A DNA stretch of 57,032 nucleotides from Desulfovermiculus sp041686195 (GCA_041686195.1 JAWLEI010000011.1:1-57032), one strand, 5' to 3'. Numbered from the stretch's first letter, positions 42,126 to 50,970 are shown. Numbers and translations are program-made. The notes: generated from the letters alone by a model not told the origin.

Positions 42126-43152
42126 GACCATCATGCCCATTCTCACCCTGCAAAAACTTCCTTCCAAGTGGGCCCATTTCTGCCTGAATATTTCATCTTT
42201 TGTTTACCGTGAGCTGGGACTGAGTTTGTCCGGCCGCACCACTTTGCTCTGCGTATCCAGGGGAGTAGATTCCACCGCTCTGCTTCTCTGGGCCCGCCTA
42301 ACTCTGCCTCGACTGAACACAAAGCTCAAGGCCGTCCACCTGCACCATGGCCTGCGCCCAGAAGCGGATTCCGAGGCTGCTTCCCTGCAAGCTCTGTGTC
42401 AGGATCTGCATATCGCTCTTTATCAGGGCCGTACAAACGTCTCCATCTATGCCCGACGCCGGAATCTGGGCCTGGAAGAAGCCGGGCGCACCCTGCGCTA
42501 TCGTTTTTTGACCCGCACAGCAAAGAAGCTCGGAGCCGACTTTGTGCTCACCGCCCACCACCTCAACGATCTGGCTGAAGACACGCTCATGCGCCAGGTC
42601 CGGGGCACTGGCTGGCCGGCCTTGGCCGGCATGCCGGCCTGGAATCCTGTGTCCCGGATCCTGCGCCCCTTTCTGCTCACGCCTAAGCAGGATCTGGCTG
42701 ATTTTGTCCAGGCCTGTGGCCACACCTGGCTGGAGGACAGCTCCAACCAGGACCTTCACTTTACCCGCAATCGTATCCGGCAGAGAATCATCCCTTTGCT
42801 CCTGCAGGAAAATCCCGGCTTTTTACAGCAAACAGCCGATCTGTGGCGTCAGGCCCGGGTGGACAGACATTACTGGGATCAAGACCTCCAGGAGCACCTC
42901 ACGTATGAGCACACTCTGCCCCAGGGCATTCTCCTTCCTGCCCAGCGGTTGAACTGTCTCCATCCGGCCCAGCGTCTGCGCTGGTATCGAAATGTTCTGG
43001 ACCGCCTCGGTCCCGGTCAGGTCCTGGCCGGAACTCTCTTTCAAGTGGATCGGGCCTGGGAGATGCGGACCTGGCACAAACGCTTCCAGTTCCCGGGAAA
43101 CAAAGAGATCCGAATAACTCCTCAGGGCCTGGTCTGCCAAGGAGCAGGGTGA
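42115..43152 (+). CDS. tilS: tRNA(Ile)-lysidine synthase, altered P-loop
   Basis: Adds lysine to C34 of tRNA-Ile(CAU), making it read AUA; normally essential. 345 residues from a TTG (GGGAG upstream); an ATG six codons later is the alternative. The N-type ATP pyrophosphatase domain is clear (AVHLHHGLR, LTAHHLNDLAEDTLMRQVRG, LRPFLLTPKQDLADF, NRIRQRIIPLL), with a shortened C-terminal part. The PP-loop, SGGxDS in the family, reads SRGVDS (Arg49, codon AGG at 42259-42261). One G-to-A change from GGG would explain it. If real it should weaken ATP binding. Confidence 0.9.
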   Translation: MGSKTIMPILTLQKLPSKWAHFCLNISSFVYRELGLSLSGRTTLLCVSRGVDSTALLLWARLTLPRLNTKLKAVHLHHGLRPEADSEAASLQALCQDLHIALYQGRTNVSIYARRRNLGLEEAGRTLRYRFLTRTAKKLGADFVLTAHHLNDLAEDTLMRQVRGTGWPALAGMPAWNPVSRILRPFLLTPKQDLADFVQACGHTWLEDSSNQDLHFTRNRIRQRIIPLLLQENPGFLQQTADLWRQARVDRHYWDQDLQEHLTYEHTLPQGILLPAQRLNCLHPAQRLRWYRNVLDRLGPGQVLAGTLFQVDRAWEMRTWHKRFQFPGNKEIRITPQGLVCQGAG

Positions 43153-43215
43153 TTCCTTGGCCCTGTCTATAATGAGCAGTTGATCATTGTCCGGCTCTTG
43201 GATAGTCTGCCGGGC

Positions 43216-43620
43216 ATGTTCTGGCTTCAAACCATATTCATTGTCTTGGTCCTGGCCTTTCCGCTCTGGGATCTTTTGTGGTATGCCCTGGGCCTGCGCC
43301 GGGTTTTGCCAGGGGACCTCAAAGACATGCTCCACCGCAAGGGTCCGTTTATCATCGACGTTTCCACTCCTGCCGAATACCGCCTGGCCCACATCCCATC
43401 GGCCGTCAACCGGCCGGATTTGCTGGCCCGGCCCAAACCACTGCCCTTTACCGCTCATCAGCCTTTGGTTGTGGTCTGCTCCACCGGACACCGCTCGGCA
43501 TTCGCGGCCATGCGGCTGCGAAGAATGGGCTACCACCACGTAGCTGCCCTGGCCTGGGGCATGCTGGGCTGGAAGCTGGCCCGAGGCAAAATCGCCAAAG
43601 GCCGAGATCCCAGAGATTAA
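43216..43620 (+). CDS. membrane-anchored rhodanese-domain protein
   Basis: Single N-terminal membrane helix (FWLQTIFIVLVLAFPLWDLL) followed by a rhodanese domain with FIIDVSTPAEYRLAHIPSA and the active loop CSTGHRS (Cys at residue 88 from this ATG). Probably carries sulfane sulfur at the inner membrane, in topology unknown. Start uncertain: neither this ATG nor an in-frame TTG 36 nt upstream has a strong ribosome-binding site. Between tilS and an esterase, same direction. Confidence 0.82.
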   Translation: MFWLQTIFIVLVLAFPLWDLLWYALGLRRVLPGDLKDMLHRKGPFIIDVSTPAEYRLAHIPSAVNRPDLLARPKPLPFTAHQPLVVVCSTGHRSAFAAMRLRRMGYHHVAALAWGMLGWKLARGKIAKGRDPRD

Positions 43621-43630
43621 AAAGGTGACC

Positions 43631-44200
43631 ATGATTGACATTTGCGCGTTTGGGGATAGTTTGACCGCTGGCTTCGGAGTGCCTGCCGAGGCCTGCCTGC
43701 CAAGGCAATTATCGGATCGTCTGCAGACCGAAGGCTGCCGGGTGAGGATTGCCAACCACGGCATTTCCGGAGATACGACGTCCGGCGGTCTCAGGCGCAT
43801 CCAGGCTGCCCTGCGCCGCCCACCAGATATGGTCATTTTGGAACTCGGGATCAACGACATCCTTATGGGCATATCTCCCCAGCGGATCAAGACCAACCTG
43901 GAACACTTGATTCTGGCCTGCCGGCAGGCCAGAGCAACGGTGCTCCTGGCCGGATTTACCGCTGTACCCGGCATACCTGAACCAGAGGCCGAAGAATTTA
44001 ACTCCCTGTATCCGGACCTGGCTCAGGCCTATTCTTTGACCCTGTTTCCGGACTTTCTGGACCAGGTAGCGGGCAACCCGGATCTGACCCTGCCGGACGG
44101 ACTGCACCCCAATGCCCGGGGTATCACCTTTATCGTCAACCGGCTGGCTCCTGTGGTCAAAGGCCTCTTAGGGACCATACCTGCAAGAGAAAACTTATGA
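43631..44200 (+). CDS. SGNH/GDSL esterase (TesA-like)
   Basis: 189-residue SGNH hydrolase. Block I FGDSLTAGFGV (nucleophile Ser), block II Gly in NHGISGDTTSGG, block III GIND, block V DGLHPNARG (Asp/His of the triad). Related to TesA thioesterase/lysophospholipase but without a signal peptide, so it acts in the cytoplasm. AAGGTG stands 4 nt before the ATG. It overlaps the following GTPase gene by 4 bp (ATGA). Natural substrate unknown. Confidence 0.88.
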   Translation: MIDICAFGDSLTAGFGVPAEACLPRQLSDRLQTEGCRVRIANHGISGDTTSGGLRRIQAALRRPPDMVILELGINDILMGISPQRIKTNLEHLILACRQARATVLLAGFTAVPGIPEPEAEEFNSLYPDLAQAYSLTLFPDFLDQVAGNPDLTLPDGLHPNARGITFIVNRLAPVVKGLLGTIPARENL

Positions 44201-45204
44201 AAACAGCAATTTATGGATTTTCAGGCAGCGGCAAGAGCGAACTCTTCCGGGCCCTGGCCGGACCTGGGGGCCTGCATACCGACCGGGCTATGGTGAAAGT
44301 TCCCGAGCCCAGGCTGGAACCCCTGGCCCGGTTGTTCAAACCCCGCAAGGTCACCCCATCCGAGATTGAGTATGTGGATATTCCCGGCGGCAGCGGCAAG
44401 GGACACGGACTCGGCCAGCGGGTGCAAAGTGCCATCCGGCCGCATGATTGTCTGGTCACTGTGCTGGACGCCTTTTCCGGACTGCAGGACCCATTTGAGC
44501 AGTACCAGGATATCGAAACTGATCTGTTGATTACCGACCTAGCTGTGATTGAAAAACGCCTGGAACGCCTGGCCCTGGACAAAAAGAAAGACCGGACTCT
44601 GGTCAGCGCCCAGGAAGAGACTTTACTGGTTCGGGCCAGGGAGGCCTTAGAGCAGGAAAAACCCTTGCGGGAAATCCCTGAACTGGCCCAGGCCCCTGAA
44701 TTGCGAGGATTTTGTTTCTTGACCGCCAAGCCGGTGCTCTATGTATGGAATGTACCGGACACCGACCTGGACCGCCAGGTCCCGGAAGACTCGCCTGGCC
44801 AGGCCCATCTGGCCTTAAGCGCCAAGCTGGAGCGGGAGCTGACCGAAATCGAGGATATTGATGAGCGGCAGGAGTTCGTTCAGGACCTGGGTCTGACCCA
44901 GTCCGCCCTGGACCGGATCATCACCAAAACCAGCACCCTTTTGGGGCTGATCACCTTTCTTACTGCTGGAGAAAAAGAGGTCCGGGCCTGGAAGGTAGCT
45001 CAAGGCTCAACCGCCCCGGAGGCGGCCGGAGTCATCCACTCTGATCTGCAAAAGGGATTTATCCGGGCCGAGGTCTTAAGCTGGGAAGATTTCTGCACCG
45101 TGCGGGACTTCAAGGAGGCCAAGGACAAGGGAGTGCTCCGGCTGGAAGGCAAGGACTACATCGTCCGGGACGGAGACATCATAACTTTCCGCTTTAATGT
45201 GTAA
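44197..45204 (+). CDS. YchF-like GTPase/ATPase with TGS domain
   Basis: 335 residues resembling YchF (OLA1-type) in layout: G domain, central helical hairpin (about 110-190), and a C-terminal TGS domain with GVIHSDLQKGFIRAEVL and the closing GKDYIVRDGDIITFRFNV, almost family-consensus. The P-loop is unusual: GFSGSGKSEL instead of GLPNVGKST. G3 is DIPG; the G4-like element reads NVPD. The altered nucleotide pocket suggests a divergent YchF subfamily rather than housekeeping YchF. Last gene of the plus-strand run; it converges with pglB. Confidence 0.82.
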   Translation: MKTAIYGFSGSGKSELFRALAGPGGLHTDRAMVKVPEPRLEPLARLFKPRKVTPSEIEYVDIPGGSGKGHGLGQRVQSAIRPHDCLVTVLDAFSGLQDPFEQYQDIETDLLITDLAVIEKRLERLALDKKKDRTLVSAQEETLLVRAREALEQEKPLREIPELAQAPELRGFCFLTAKPVLYVWNVPDTDLDRQVPEDSPGQAHLALSAKLERELTEIEDIDERQEFVQDLGLTQSALDRIITKTSTLLGLITFLTAGEKEVRAWKVAQGSTAPEAAGVIHSDLQKGFIRAEVLSWEDFCTVRDFKEAKDKGVLRLEGKDYIVRDGDIITFRFNV

Positions 45205-45326
45205 GTATGTATTTTTTTCCTTTCCCGGGCTGAGGTCTTATGGCTCCCACACTCTGGGTGGGGTGCTGGTGTGACCGTTTATCCTGCCTGTAGTGGAGAA
45301 ACCAGGCAACCGGGAATTCGGCCGCG

Positions 45327-47477
45327 TCACTGCTCCACTCTGTAGGCCCGAGCCCAGGGGAAATTATCCACTTCCACGTCAAAATCCGGCTCAAACCGCT
45401 TTGGATCCCGAATGAGCATCTGAACCATCATGGACTGATAAATTTTTTCATCCAGGAGATAGAGTTCCTGAGAATGGGGGTTGAGAATGGCGTAAGTCCC
45501 GCCGGTATTGGACCAGCTGAAATGTCTGGGATTTTCTTTATCTACCACGTCCAGTCCGCTGAGCTCCAGCTTTTTTTGCGAAAGCTGCATGCTCCCGTTA
45601 TCCAGATCAAAATTTACCTCTCCCTTCACCTGCTGAATTCGGCCCTGATCAGCCCCGCCCCTGACCAGATCCCAGGTGCCGTAGTAGCTGATCCAGTAGG
45701 CCAGCTGAAGGTTCTCCCAGGAAACAACAAAGTATTGAGGCGGCAAATCCCCAGGCCAATCAAGCTTTTCTTCAGCCAGTGAATGCACAAACTCCTCAGC
45801 CTGGGCAGCACCCATGTCCTCCAGCCCGGCCACCGGATCGGCCAGATAGGGCTTCCAGAATGTGTCCATGTTTTTATACTTGGTACTGTTGGCCGTAAAC
45901 TCCTCCTGCTGGCTGACAGTAATGTGCTGCATAAGCTGCCGGGCCTGGCGTGGGGAGTGGGCCATGTGCACCCTGGCCAAAGGATAAAGAATATTTCCTC
46001 CATGCACCCCGCCATCCCCAAAGGTGATCCGCTCCGCATAGTACTGAGCGGCATAGCCGTAGTCCCACCATTGCCAGAGGCGGGCGTCTTTTGGGGTTTT
46101 TTCTTTGAGTTCCAAAAAAGTCCGGGCATAGGGCTTGGGCAGGATAGGGGCCGGGCTCAGACCGGTGGCTATCTCCCAGGAAGGAAGTAAAATCAGCACG
46201 CAGAGCACAAGCTGGACCCCGACCCGCAGGCTCTTTCGCATATGAAGACGCAGCAGGAGCAGGCTGGCCCCAAAGCCCAGACCAATGCCCAGGACGGTCC
46301 CGCCGTACATTGTAAACCGATTGCCCAGGACAAAAGAAAACAGGGAAAGCCCGAGCAAAGGCACAAAAACAAGACTTAAAGGATAGACATAAAGTACATA
46401 GCCCAAGCCCAGAACAGCCACACCAAATACAACCCAATTGCCGGCCACCCGGTGAATGATGTTTGATACGTCAAGATTTTGGACCTCCCGGATACTTTGA
46501 CCCACTACCGGCAGGTTCAGGCCTCCTTCACCCCCAGGTTCGACTGAAAAGACCTTGGCATATTTTAAGACCTTGATTGTCTGGGACCAGAACAAAAAAA
46601 GCAGATTGGCATCCAGAACAATGATAAGTGCCAGTCCAAGCAGACACCATTTTAAGCCTGTATCAGACTCAAGCCATTTTGGCCTGCGCCACAGAAGCCA
46701 GAACACGGCGGCAATCCCCAGCCAGCTGGGCACACTTCCTAAGGACAGAGCCGCTGTGATCAGAAGGCCCAGCCCCAGCCAACCGGCCTGACGCCAGGTA
46801 GGAGCCAGGATCAGGATGCACAGGCCAGCAGTTCCCAGACAGGTCAAAAGAATGGGGCTGGCCTTGGAATAAAACCACATATATACGAGGCCGACCAGAC
46901 CTGTGCCCAGGCAGTGAAACAGAAACCGCTTCCTGTGCGCCGGGTTGAATGCACAAAAATCTTCCTCTCTAGTGGTCCAATGAGAACGAAGGTAGGGGGA
47001 AAGACCAATGATCAGCAGAACGGCGAACATGAGCGGAAAAAAAAGAGCCAGGAGGTCGGTATCATAAAAGCCTAACCGGGTGCGCAAAAAAAATCCCAGA
47101 CACCCGGCAGCCAGCCCCCCGGCGGCCAGAGCCCCTTCCTCCAGACGCCAGTGCCGGCCTAAGAGTATGAGGGGGATGACAACCAAAGGTGAAATCAGAG
47201 CCGGGAGCCAAAAAGCCAGGTTGCCGTACTGAATACCAGTTAATGAGTGAACCCAGAAAGTTATATCTGAAAGAGCTGCTCCTGCCTTGCGTCCCACTCC
47301 CTCGGCCCCGGCCAGCCAGGCATAGGCATCATGAGTGGCCAGGATCTTTTCACCCTGGATGAAAAAGGCTGAATTGTCCCATGCCGGGGCTTCGTACATT
47401 CGCAGGCCGAGGGTCAGGGCGTATGTAACCACGAAGATAAACAGGCACAGGGGTCCTTTGCTCGAATCTCGTTGCAT
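45327..47477 (-). CDS. pglB: PglB/STT3-family oligosaccharyltransferase
   Basis: Transfers a lipid-linked glycan to Asn of periplasmic proteins. 716 residues: about 13 membrane helices (to residue 435) and a soluble C-terminal domain. Catalytic features: the first acidic motif THDAY (Asp50), FYDTD (Asp139/141) in an external loop, the SIREVQNLD segment in the position of the family's EL5 Glu, NRFTMYGG (Arg387), and the acceptor-binding WWDYG at 470-474. A homologue in Desulfovibrio desulfuricans has been shown to be an active oligosaccharyltransferase. It lies 24 bp after the membrane dehydratase gene, last of the glycosylation series, and converges with the YchF-like gene. Confidence 0.93.
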   Translation of the reverse strand: MQRDSSKGPLCLFIFVVTYALTLGLRMYEAPAWDNSAFFIQGEKILATHDAYAWLAGAEGVGRKAGAALSDITFWVHSLTGIQYGNLAFWLPALISPLVVIPLILLGRHWRLEEGALAAGGLAAGCLGFFLRTRLGFYDTDLLALFFPLMFAVLLIIGLSPYLRSHWTTREEDFCAFNPAHRKRFLFHCLGTGLVGLVYMWFYSKASPILLTCLGTAGLCILILAPTWRQAGWLGLGLLITAALSLGSVPSWLGIAAVFWLLWRRPKWLESDTGLKWCLLGLALIIVLDANLLFLFWSQTIKVLKYAKVFSVEPGGEGGLNLPVVGQSIREVQNLDVSNIIHRVAGNWVVFGVAVLGLGYVLYVYPLSLVFVPLLGLSLFSFVLGNRFTMYGGTVLGIGLGFGASLLLLRLHMRKSLRVGVQLVLCVLILLPSWEIATGLSPAPILPKPYARTFLELKEKTPKDARLWQWWDYGYAAQYYAERITFGDGGVHGGNILYPLARVHMAHSPRQARQLMQHITVSQQEEFTANSTKYKNMDTFWKPYLADPVAGLEDMGAAQAEEFVHSLAEEKLDWPGDLPPQYFVVSWENLQLAYWISYYGTWDLVRGGADQGRIQQVKGEVNFDLDNGSMQLSQKKLELSGLDVVDKENPRHFSWSNTGGTYAILNPHSQELYLLDEKIYQSMMVQMLIRDPKRFEPDFDVEVDNFPWARAYRVEQ

Positions 47478-47501
47478 AGACAGGCAGCCTTGGTTATGTC
47501 T

Positions 47502-49388
47502 TTACCTTTCCTGAAAATCCGGAACGATTTGCCTGAAAAGGGTCCGTATTTTTTCTTCGTCCTGGTTTTGGGCAGCCTGGACCAGGCCTTCGATTTTTTC
47601 CTCAAGATTACCCGGATCACCACCCTCAGCCCCCCTGACCACCATGATCTTTTCATGCTCAGTGGGCAAAACGCCTTCTCCCGCAGCTATGAGCTCCTCA
47701 AAGAGCTTTTCCCCCGGCCGGAGCCCGGTATACTGGATAGTGATGTCCTGTTCGGGCTCTAACCCCGAAAGCCGAATCAGGTCGCGGGCCATATCCACGA
47801 TCCGGATGGATCGGCCCATGTCCAGGATATAGATTTCGCCCCCCTGACCCATTCCTCCTGCTTGCAGAATCAACTGGCACGCTTCGGAAATAGTCATGAA
47901 ATACCTGGTCACATCCGGGTGGGTCACTGTGACCGGCCCCCCTTGCTTAATTTGCTGTTGAAAGAGAGGCACCACGCTGCCTGCACTTCCCACCACGTTT
48001 CCAAAGCGTACACTGACAAACCGGGGGTCCTGTGATTTTTTGCTGCTGTTCTGACTCTGGATCAGCATCTCGGTCACCCGCTTGGATGCTCCCATGATAT
48101 TGGCCGGGCGGACCGCCTTATCTGTGGACACGAAAACAAAGCGTTGCACACCGACTTTATTGGAAGCCTGTATCAGATTGGACGTCCCCAGAATGTTGTT
48201 CTTCACCGGACTCCAGGGCTGATTTTCGAGCATGGGAACATGTTTGTAGGCAGCGGCATGAAATACGGTTTGCGGGCGGTACTGTCCAAAGAAACGCTCT
48301 ACCTGCTCGGAGTCCTGGACGTCTGCAAGCAAAGGAACAATCTCAATATGTGGAAAGTTCTTCCGCACCTCCAGTTCAACATGATAGAGGAGATTTTCTC
48401 CCCGCTCAAAGAGCACAAGTCTCTCGGGTCGATATTGACAGATCTGCCGACAGAGCTCCGAACCGATCGATCCCCCGGCACCGGTGACCAGCACACACTG
48501 GCCACGAAGATAGACGCCGATCTTTTCCTGGTCCAGTCTGACGGACTCCCGGCCCAGCAGGTCCTGATAGGCAACATCGCGGATGGAGCTGTAGTTTACC
48601 CGCCCGTCAATGAGCTCGCCCATGCTGGGCACCGTCTTGTATGCAAGTCCGCTCTGCTTGCAGTACTGAACTATGCGCCGCATCTCCTGGCCTCGTGCCG
48701 AAGGCACGGCAATGAGCACTTCGTTGGCCTTCGTCCTTTGTCCGATTTCCCGGAGTTGAGCCACCGGACCTTGAACCGGAATGCCATGAATTTTTTTGCC
48801 CACCTTTACCGGGTCGTCATCCACAAATCCGACCACCTTGTAGTGGAGCCGGCCGTTATTTCGTATTTCGCGGTACATCTTTTCGCCGCAGTCGCCAGCA
48901 CCGATGATCAGGAGCTTTTTCTGGCTGCTGGAAGGATCCCCTTTCTGTCCAAGTATGTTTTCCCAGAACGCATCCAGGGCCAGGTCTTTGATGAACCCTT
49001 CATAATAGAAACGCAGCGCGATCCGAAAGCCGGAGATCAGAAGAACGGTCAAAAGCAGATCGATGACAAATACCGACCTGGAATATCCCTGAAAACGATT
49101 GATATACAAAAGGAGAAAAACGATAAGCAGGGTGCTGAAAAAAGAGGCCTTGATCACGTTTATGAGATCAAAAATACTGGTATAACGCCACATGCCGTGA
49201 TACAGATCAAAAAAATAAAATACTCCCAGCTTGACCGAAAGGACCACAGGCAGGGCCCAAAAATATAGTTCCAGGTGCCTGCTGGGCACATTAAGATCAA
49301 ACCGGATCAGGTTAGCTGCATACAATGACGCACAAAGCAGGAATGCATCAATGAGCAGGACATAGAGAAAGTTTCTATAGATCCTCAT
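47502..49388 (-). CDS. pglF: membrane-bound UDP-sugar 4,6-dehydratase (PglF/WbpM family)
   Basis: Converts UDP-GlcNAc to the 4-keto-6-deoxy sugar, first step to diamino sugars such as bacillosamine. 628 residues: four N-terminal membrane helices, a first Rossmann domain (LLIIGAGDCGEKMYREIRNN), and a C-terminal SDR domain with VLVTGAGGSIGSELCRQI, AAYKHVPMLE, and the STDKAVRPANIMGASKR active region in which Met replaces the usual SDR Tyr, typical of this family. It overlaps the aminotransferase stop by 4 bp and precedes pglB. The exact sugar cannot be told. Confidence 0.9.
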   Translation of the reverse strand: MRIYRNFLYVLLIDAFLLCASLYAANLIRFDLNVPSRHLELYFWALPVVLSVKLGVFYFFDLYHGMWRYTSIFDLINVIKASFFSTLLIVFLLLYINRFQGYSRSVFVIDLLLTVLLISGFRIALRFYYEGFIKDLALDAFWENILGQKGDPSSSQKKLLIIGAGDCGEKMYREIRNNGRLHYKVVGFVDDDPVKVGKKIHGIPVQGPVAQLREIGQRTKANEVLIAVPSARGQEMRRIVQYCKQSGLAYKTVPSMGELIDGRVNYSSIRDVAYQDLLGRESVRLDQEKIGVYLRGQCVLVTGAGGSIGSELCRQICQYRPERLVLFERGENLLYHVELEVRKNFPHIEIVPLLADVQDSEQVERFFGQYRPQTVFHAAAYKHVPMLENQPWSPVKNNILGTSNLIQASNKVGVQRFVFVSTDKAVRPANIMGASKRVTEMLIQSQNSSKKSQDPRFVSVRFGNVVGSAGSVVPLFQQQIKQGGPVTVTHPDVTRYFMTISEACQLILQAGGMGQGGEIYILDMGRSIRIVDMARDLIRLSGLEPEQDITIQYTGLRPGEKLFEELIAAGEGVLPTEHEKIMVVRGAEGGDPGNLEEKIEGLVQAAQNQDEEKIRTLFRQIVPDFQER

Positions 49389-50806
49389 ACCGCCTTCTGC
49401 ATTACCTCAGCCACAGCCTGGCACGTGGCATTGATCTCCTGGGCTGTGAGCGTAGGATGGACCAGAAACATCAAACTCGTCTCCCCCAGCTGCCTGGCCA
49501 CCGGCAGTCTTTCTCTCTTTGTCTCTCTTGGCCCCTCTTCCCCTTGTGACGCGTCAATTGCACGGTGTCGGTTTTCCCTCTTCGTCCCCCCTCGAGGGGG
49601 GTTGGGGGGTGTTTTTTCTTTTGCGACACCCAAGGCATGACAATACACTAATCCCCTGGTCCTTGGCCCTCCGTCCTCTGTCTTCAGTTCTCCGTCCTCA
49701 GTCATTTGTTCTCTGACCTCTGTTCTCTGGCCTCTGTCCCTCAGTCTCTCCTCCCCATGCTCCATGCTCCATGCTCCATGCGCTTCAAAAGCCTTCTCCA
49801 GATAAATCTCCGGGCAGATTCCGCTCAGGCAGGGCACGCCCCGGGCGTTGACCTCGTTCATGATCCGGGCCCGGTCCCATCCAGACCGCAGTTCATCCGG
49901 CCGGACAAACACATAGTATTTATAGTAGGCATGGTAAAAATCGCTCCCAGGCTCAGTGACCCGCAATCCTGGCAGCTCCCGGAAGGTCTTTGTCAGTCGG
50001 GCTGCATATTCCCGCCGCCTGACAACCCAAGTCTTCAGTTTTCCCAACTGCACCCGGCCGATGGCCGCCTGCATCTCGGTCATCCGCCAGTTGGTGCCCA
50101 AAGACTCGTGCAGCCAGCGAAAACCCGGCTGATGCTCCCGCTCATACACCGCCTTCCAGCTCTTGCCGTGGTCCTTGAAGGCCCAGGCCTTTTTCCACAG
50201 CTCATCATCATCCAGGACCAGCATGCCTCCTTCCCCGCCGGTGGACATGATCTTGTCCTGACAAAAGGAAAAAGCCCCCATGTGACCCAGGGAGCCGGCC
50301 GGCCGGCCCTTGTACTGCGCACCGTGAGCCTGGGCACAGTCCTCGATCACCCACAGCCTCTTTTCCTCAGCCAGCCTTAAAATGGGATCCATATCGCAGG
50401 GCCAGCCGGCCAGGTGGACACAGATCACGGCCCTGGTTCGTTCTGTGCATACGGACCGGAGAGTTTCTGCAGTCATATTCTGGGACACCAGATCCACGTC
50501 ACAGAACACAGGAGTCGCCCCGCGCATGGCCACAGCACTGGCTGAAGAGATAAAGGTCCGGCAGGGGGTGATCACTTCATCGCCTGGGCCGATATCTCCA
50601 GCCGTCAGGGCCAGCTCCAGGGCCAGAGTGCCGTTGGCCAGGGCAATCCCGTATCTGCGGCCGATGGAGGCTGCATATTCCTTTTCAAATTCGCGGCCTT
50701 CCTCTCCGGTCCAGTAGTTCGCCCGCCCGGAAACAAGAGGTCTCAGGGCCGCTTCCTGCTCATCAGGGGCAAATACAGGCCAGGGGGAAAAGGGTGAATT
50801 GAGCAT
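49385..50806 (-). CDS. DegT/DnrJ/EryC1 aminotransferase carrying a repeat insertion
   Basis: PLP enzyme that would aminate the keto sugar made by the adjacent dehydratase (PglE role). Visible: GTLALELALTAGDIGPGDEV, EDCAQAHGA, PLP Lys185 in FSFCQDKIMSTGGEGGM, and substrate-loop NWRMTEMQAAIGRVQL. Between EIYLEKAF (to 340) and RLPVARQLGETSLMFLVHP (from 433) there are about 90 extra residues of low-complexity and repeat-encoded sequence (AHGAWSMEHGEERL..., then PPNPPRGGTKRENRHRAIDA). The frame stays open through all of it. Without this the protein would be about 380 residues, normal for the family. GAGG stands 6 nt before the ATG. Confidence 0.9.
   Translation of the reverse strand: MLNSPFSPWPVFAPDEQEAALRPLVSGRANYWTGEEGREFEKEYAASIGRRYGIALANGTLALELALTAGDIGPGDEVITPCRTFISSASAVAMRGATPVFCDVDLVSQNMTAETLRSVCTERTRAVICVHLAGWPCDMDPILRLAEEKRLWVIEDCAQAHGAQYKGRPAGSLGHMGAFSFCQDKIMSTGGEGGMLVLDDDELWKKAWAFKDHGKSWKAVYEREHQPGFRWLHESLGTNWRMTEMQAAIGRVQLGKLKTWVVRRREYAARLTKTFRELPGLRVTEPGSDFYHAYYKYYVFVRPDELRSGWDRARIMNEVNARGVPCLSGICPEIYLEKAFEAHGAWSMEHGEERLRDRGQRTEVREQMTEDGELKTEDGGPRTRGLVYCHALGVAKEKTPPNPPRGGTKRENRHRAIDASQGEEGPRETKRERLPVARQLGETSLMFLVHPTLTAQEINATCQAVAEVMQKAV
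49548..49647. repeat. dispersed palindromic element, copy 1 (inside aminotransferase)
   Basis: About 100 bp from GACGCGTCAATTGCACG to CATGACAATACAC, centred on the palindrome CCCCCCTCGAGGGGGG. It matches copy 2 near 52440-52535 over nearly its whole length. It lies in frame within the aminotransferase coding region and is read as a Pro/Arg-rich stretch. Confidence 0.85.
49668..49776. repeat. heptamer satellite inside aminotransferase
   Basis: Twelve degenerate 7-bp units of the CCTCTGT/TCTCTGA type (49668-49751, 84 bp, thus 28 codons) followed by three exact CATGCTC units (49756-49776). Total lengths keep the reading frame. The same heptamer type occurs at 18315-18363. Confidence 0.85.
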
Positions 50807-50848
50807 GAAAACCTCGAAATTTTAGCTATTGGAAAGAGAAAGAGTTTT

Positions 50849-50945
50849 GCCCACGAAGCACCCGAAATGACACGAAAGTTTAATACAGATCGCCAAGGCG
50901 ATAGGTATTAAATTACTATTCTTTTTTTTCGAGTGTTTCGTGGGC
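50849..50945. repeat. nested inverted-repeat element between aminotransferase and antitoxin
   Basis: Outer arms of 19 bp (GCCCACGAAGCACCCGAAA and TTTCGAGTGTTTCGTGGGC, 17 of 19 paired) enclose an inner stem TTTAATAC...GTATTAAA with ATCGCC/GGCGAT. The 97-bp unit has no coding potential and looks like a small non-autonomous palindromic element. It borders the toxin-antitoxin module on its left. Confidence 0.75.
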
Positions 50946-50970
50946 TCTACTCTTCCTTATATTGAATGAT

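Noticed and set aside
48144..49268. Open frame of 374 codons on the plus strand
   Set aside because: Antisense to the membrane dehydratase, which has complete SDR motifs.
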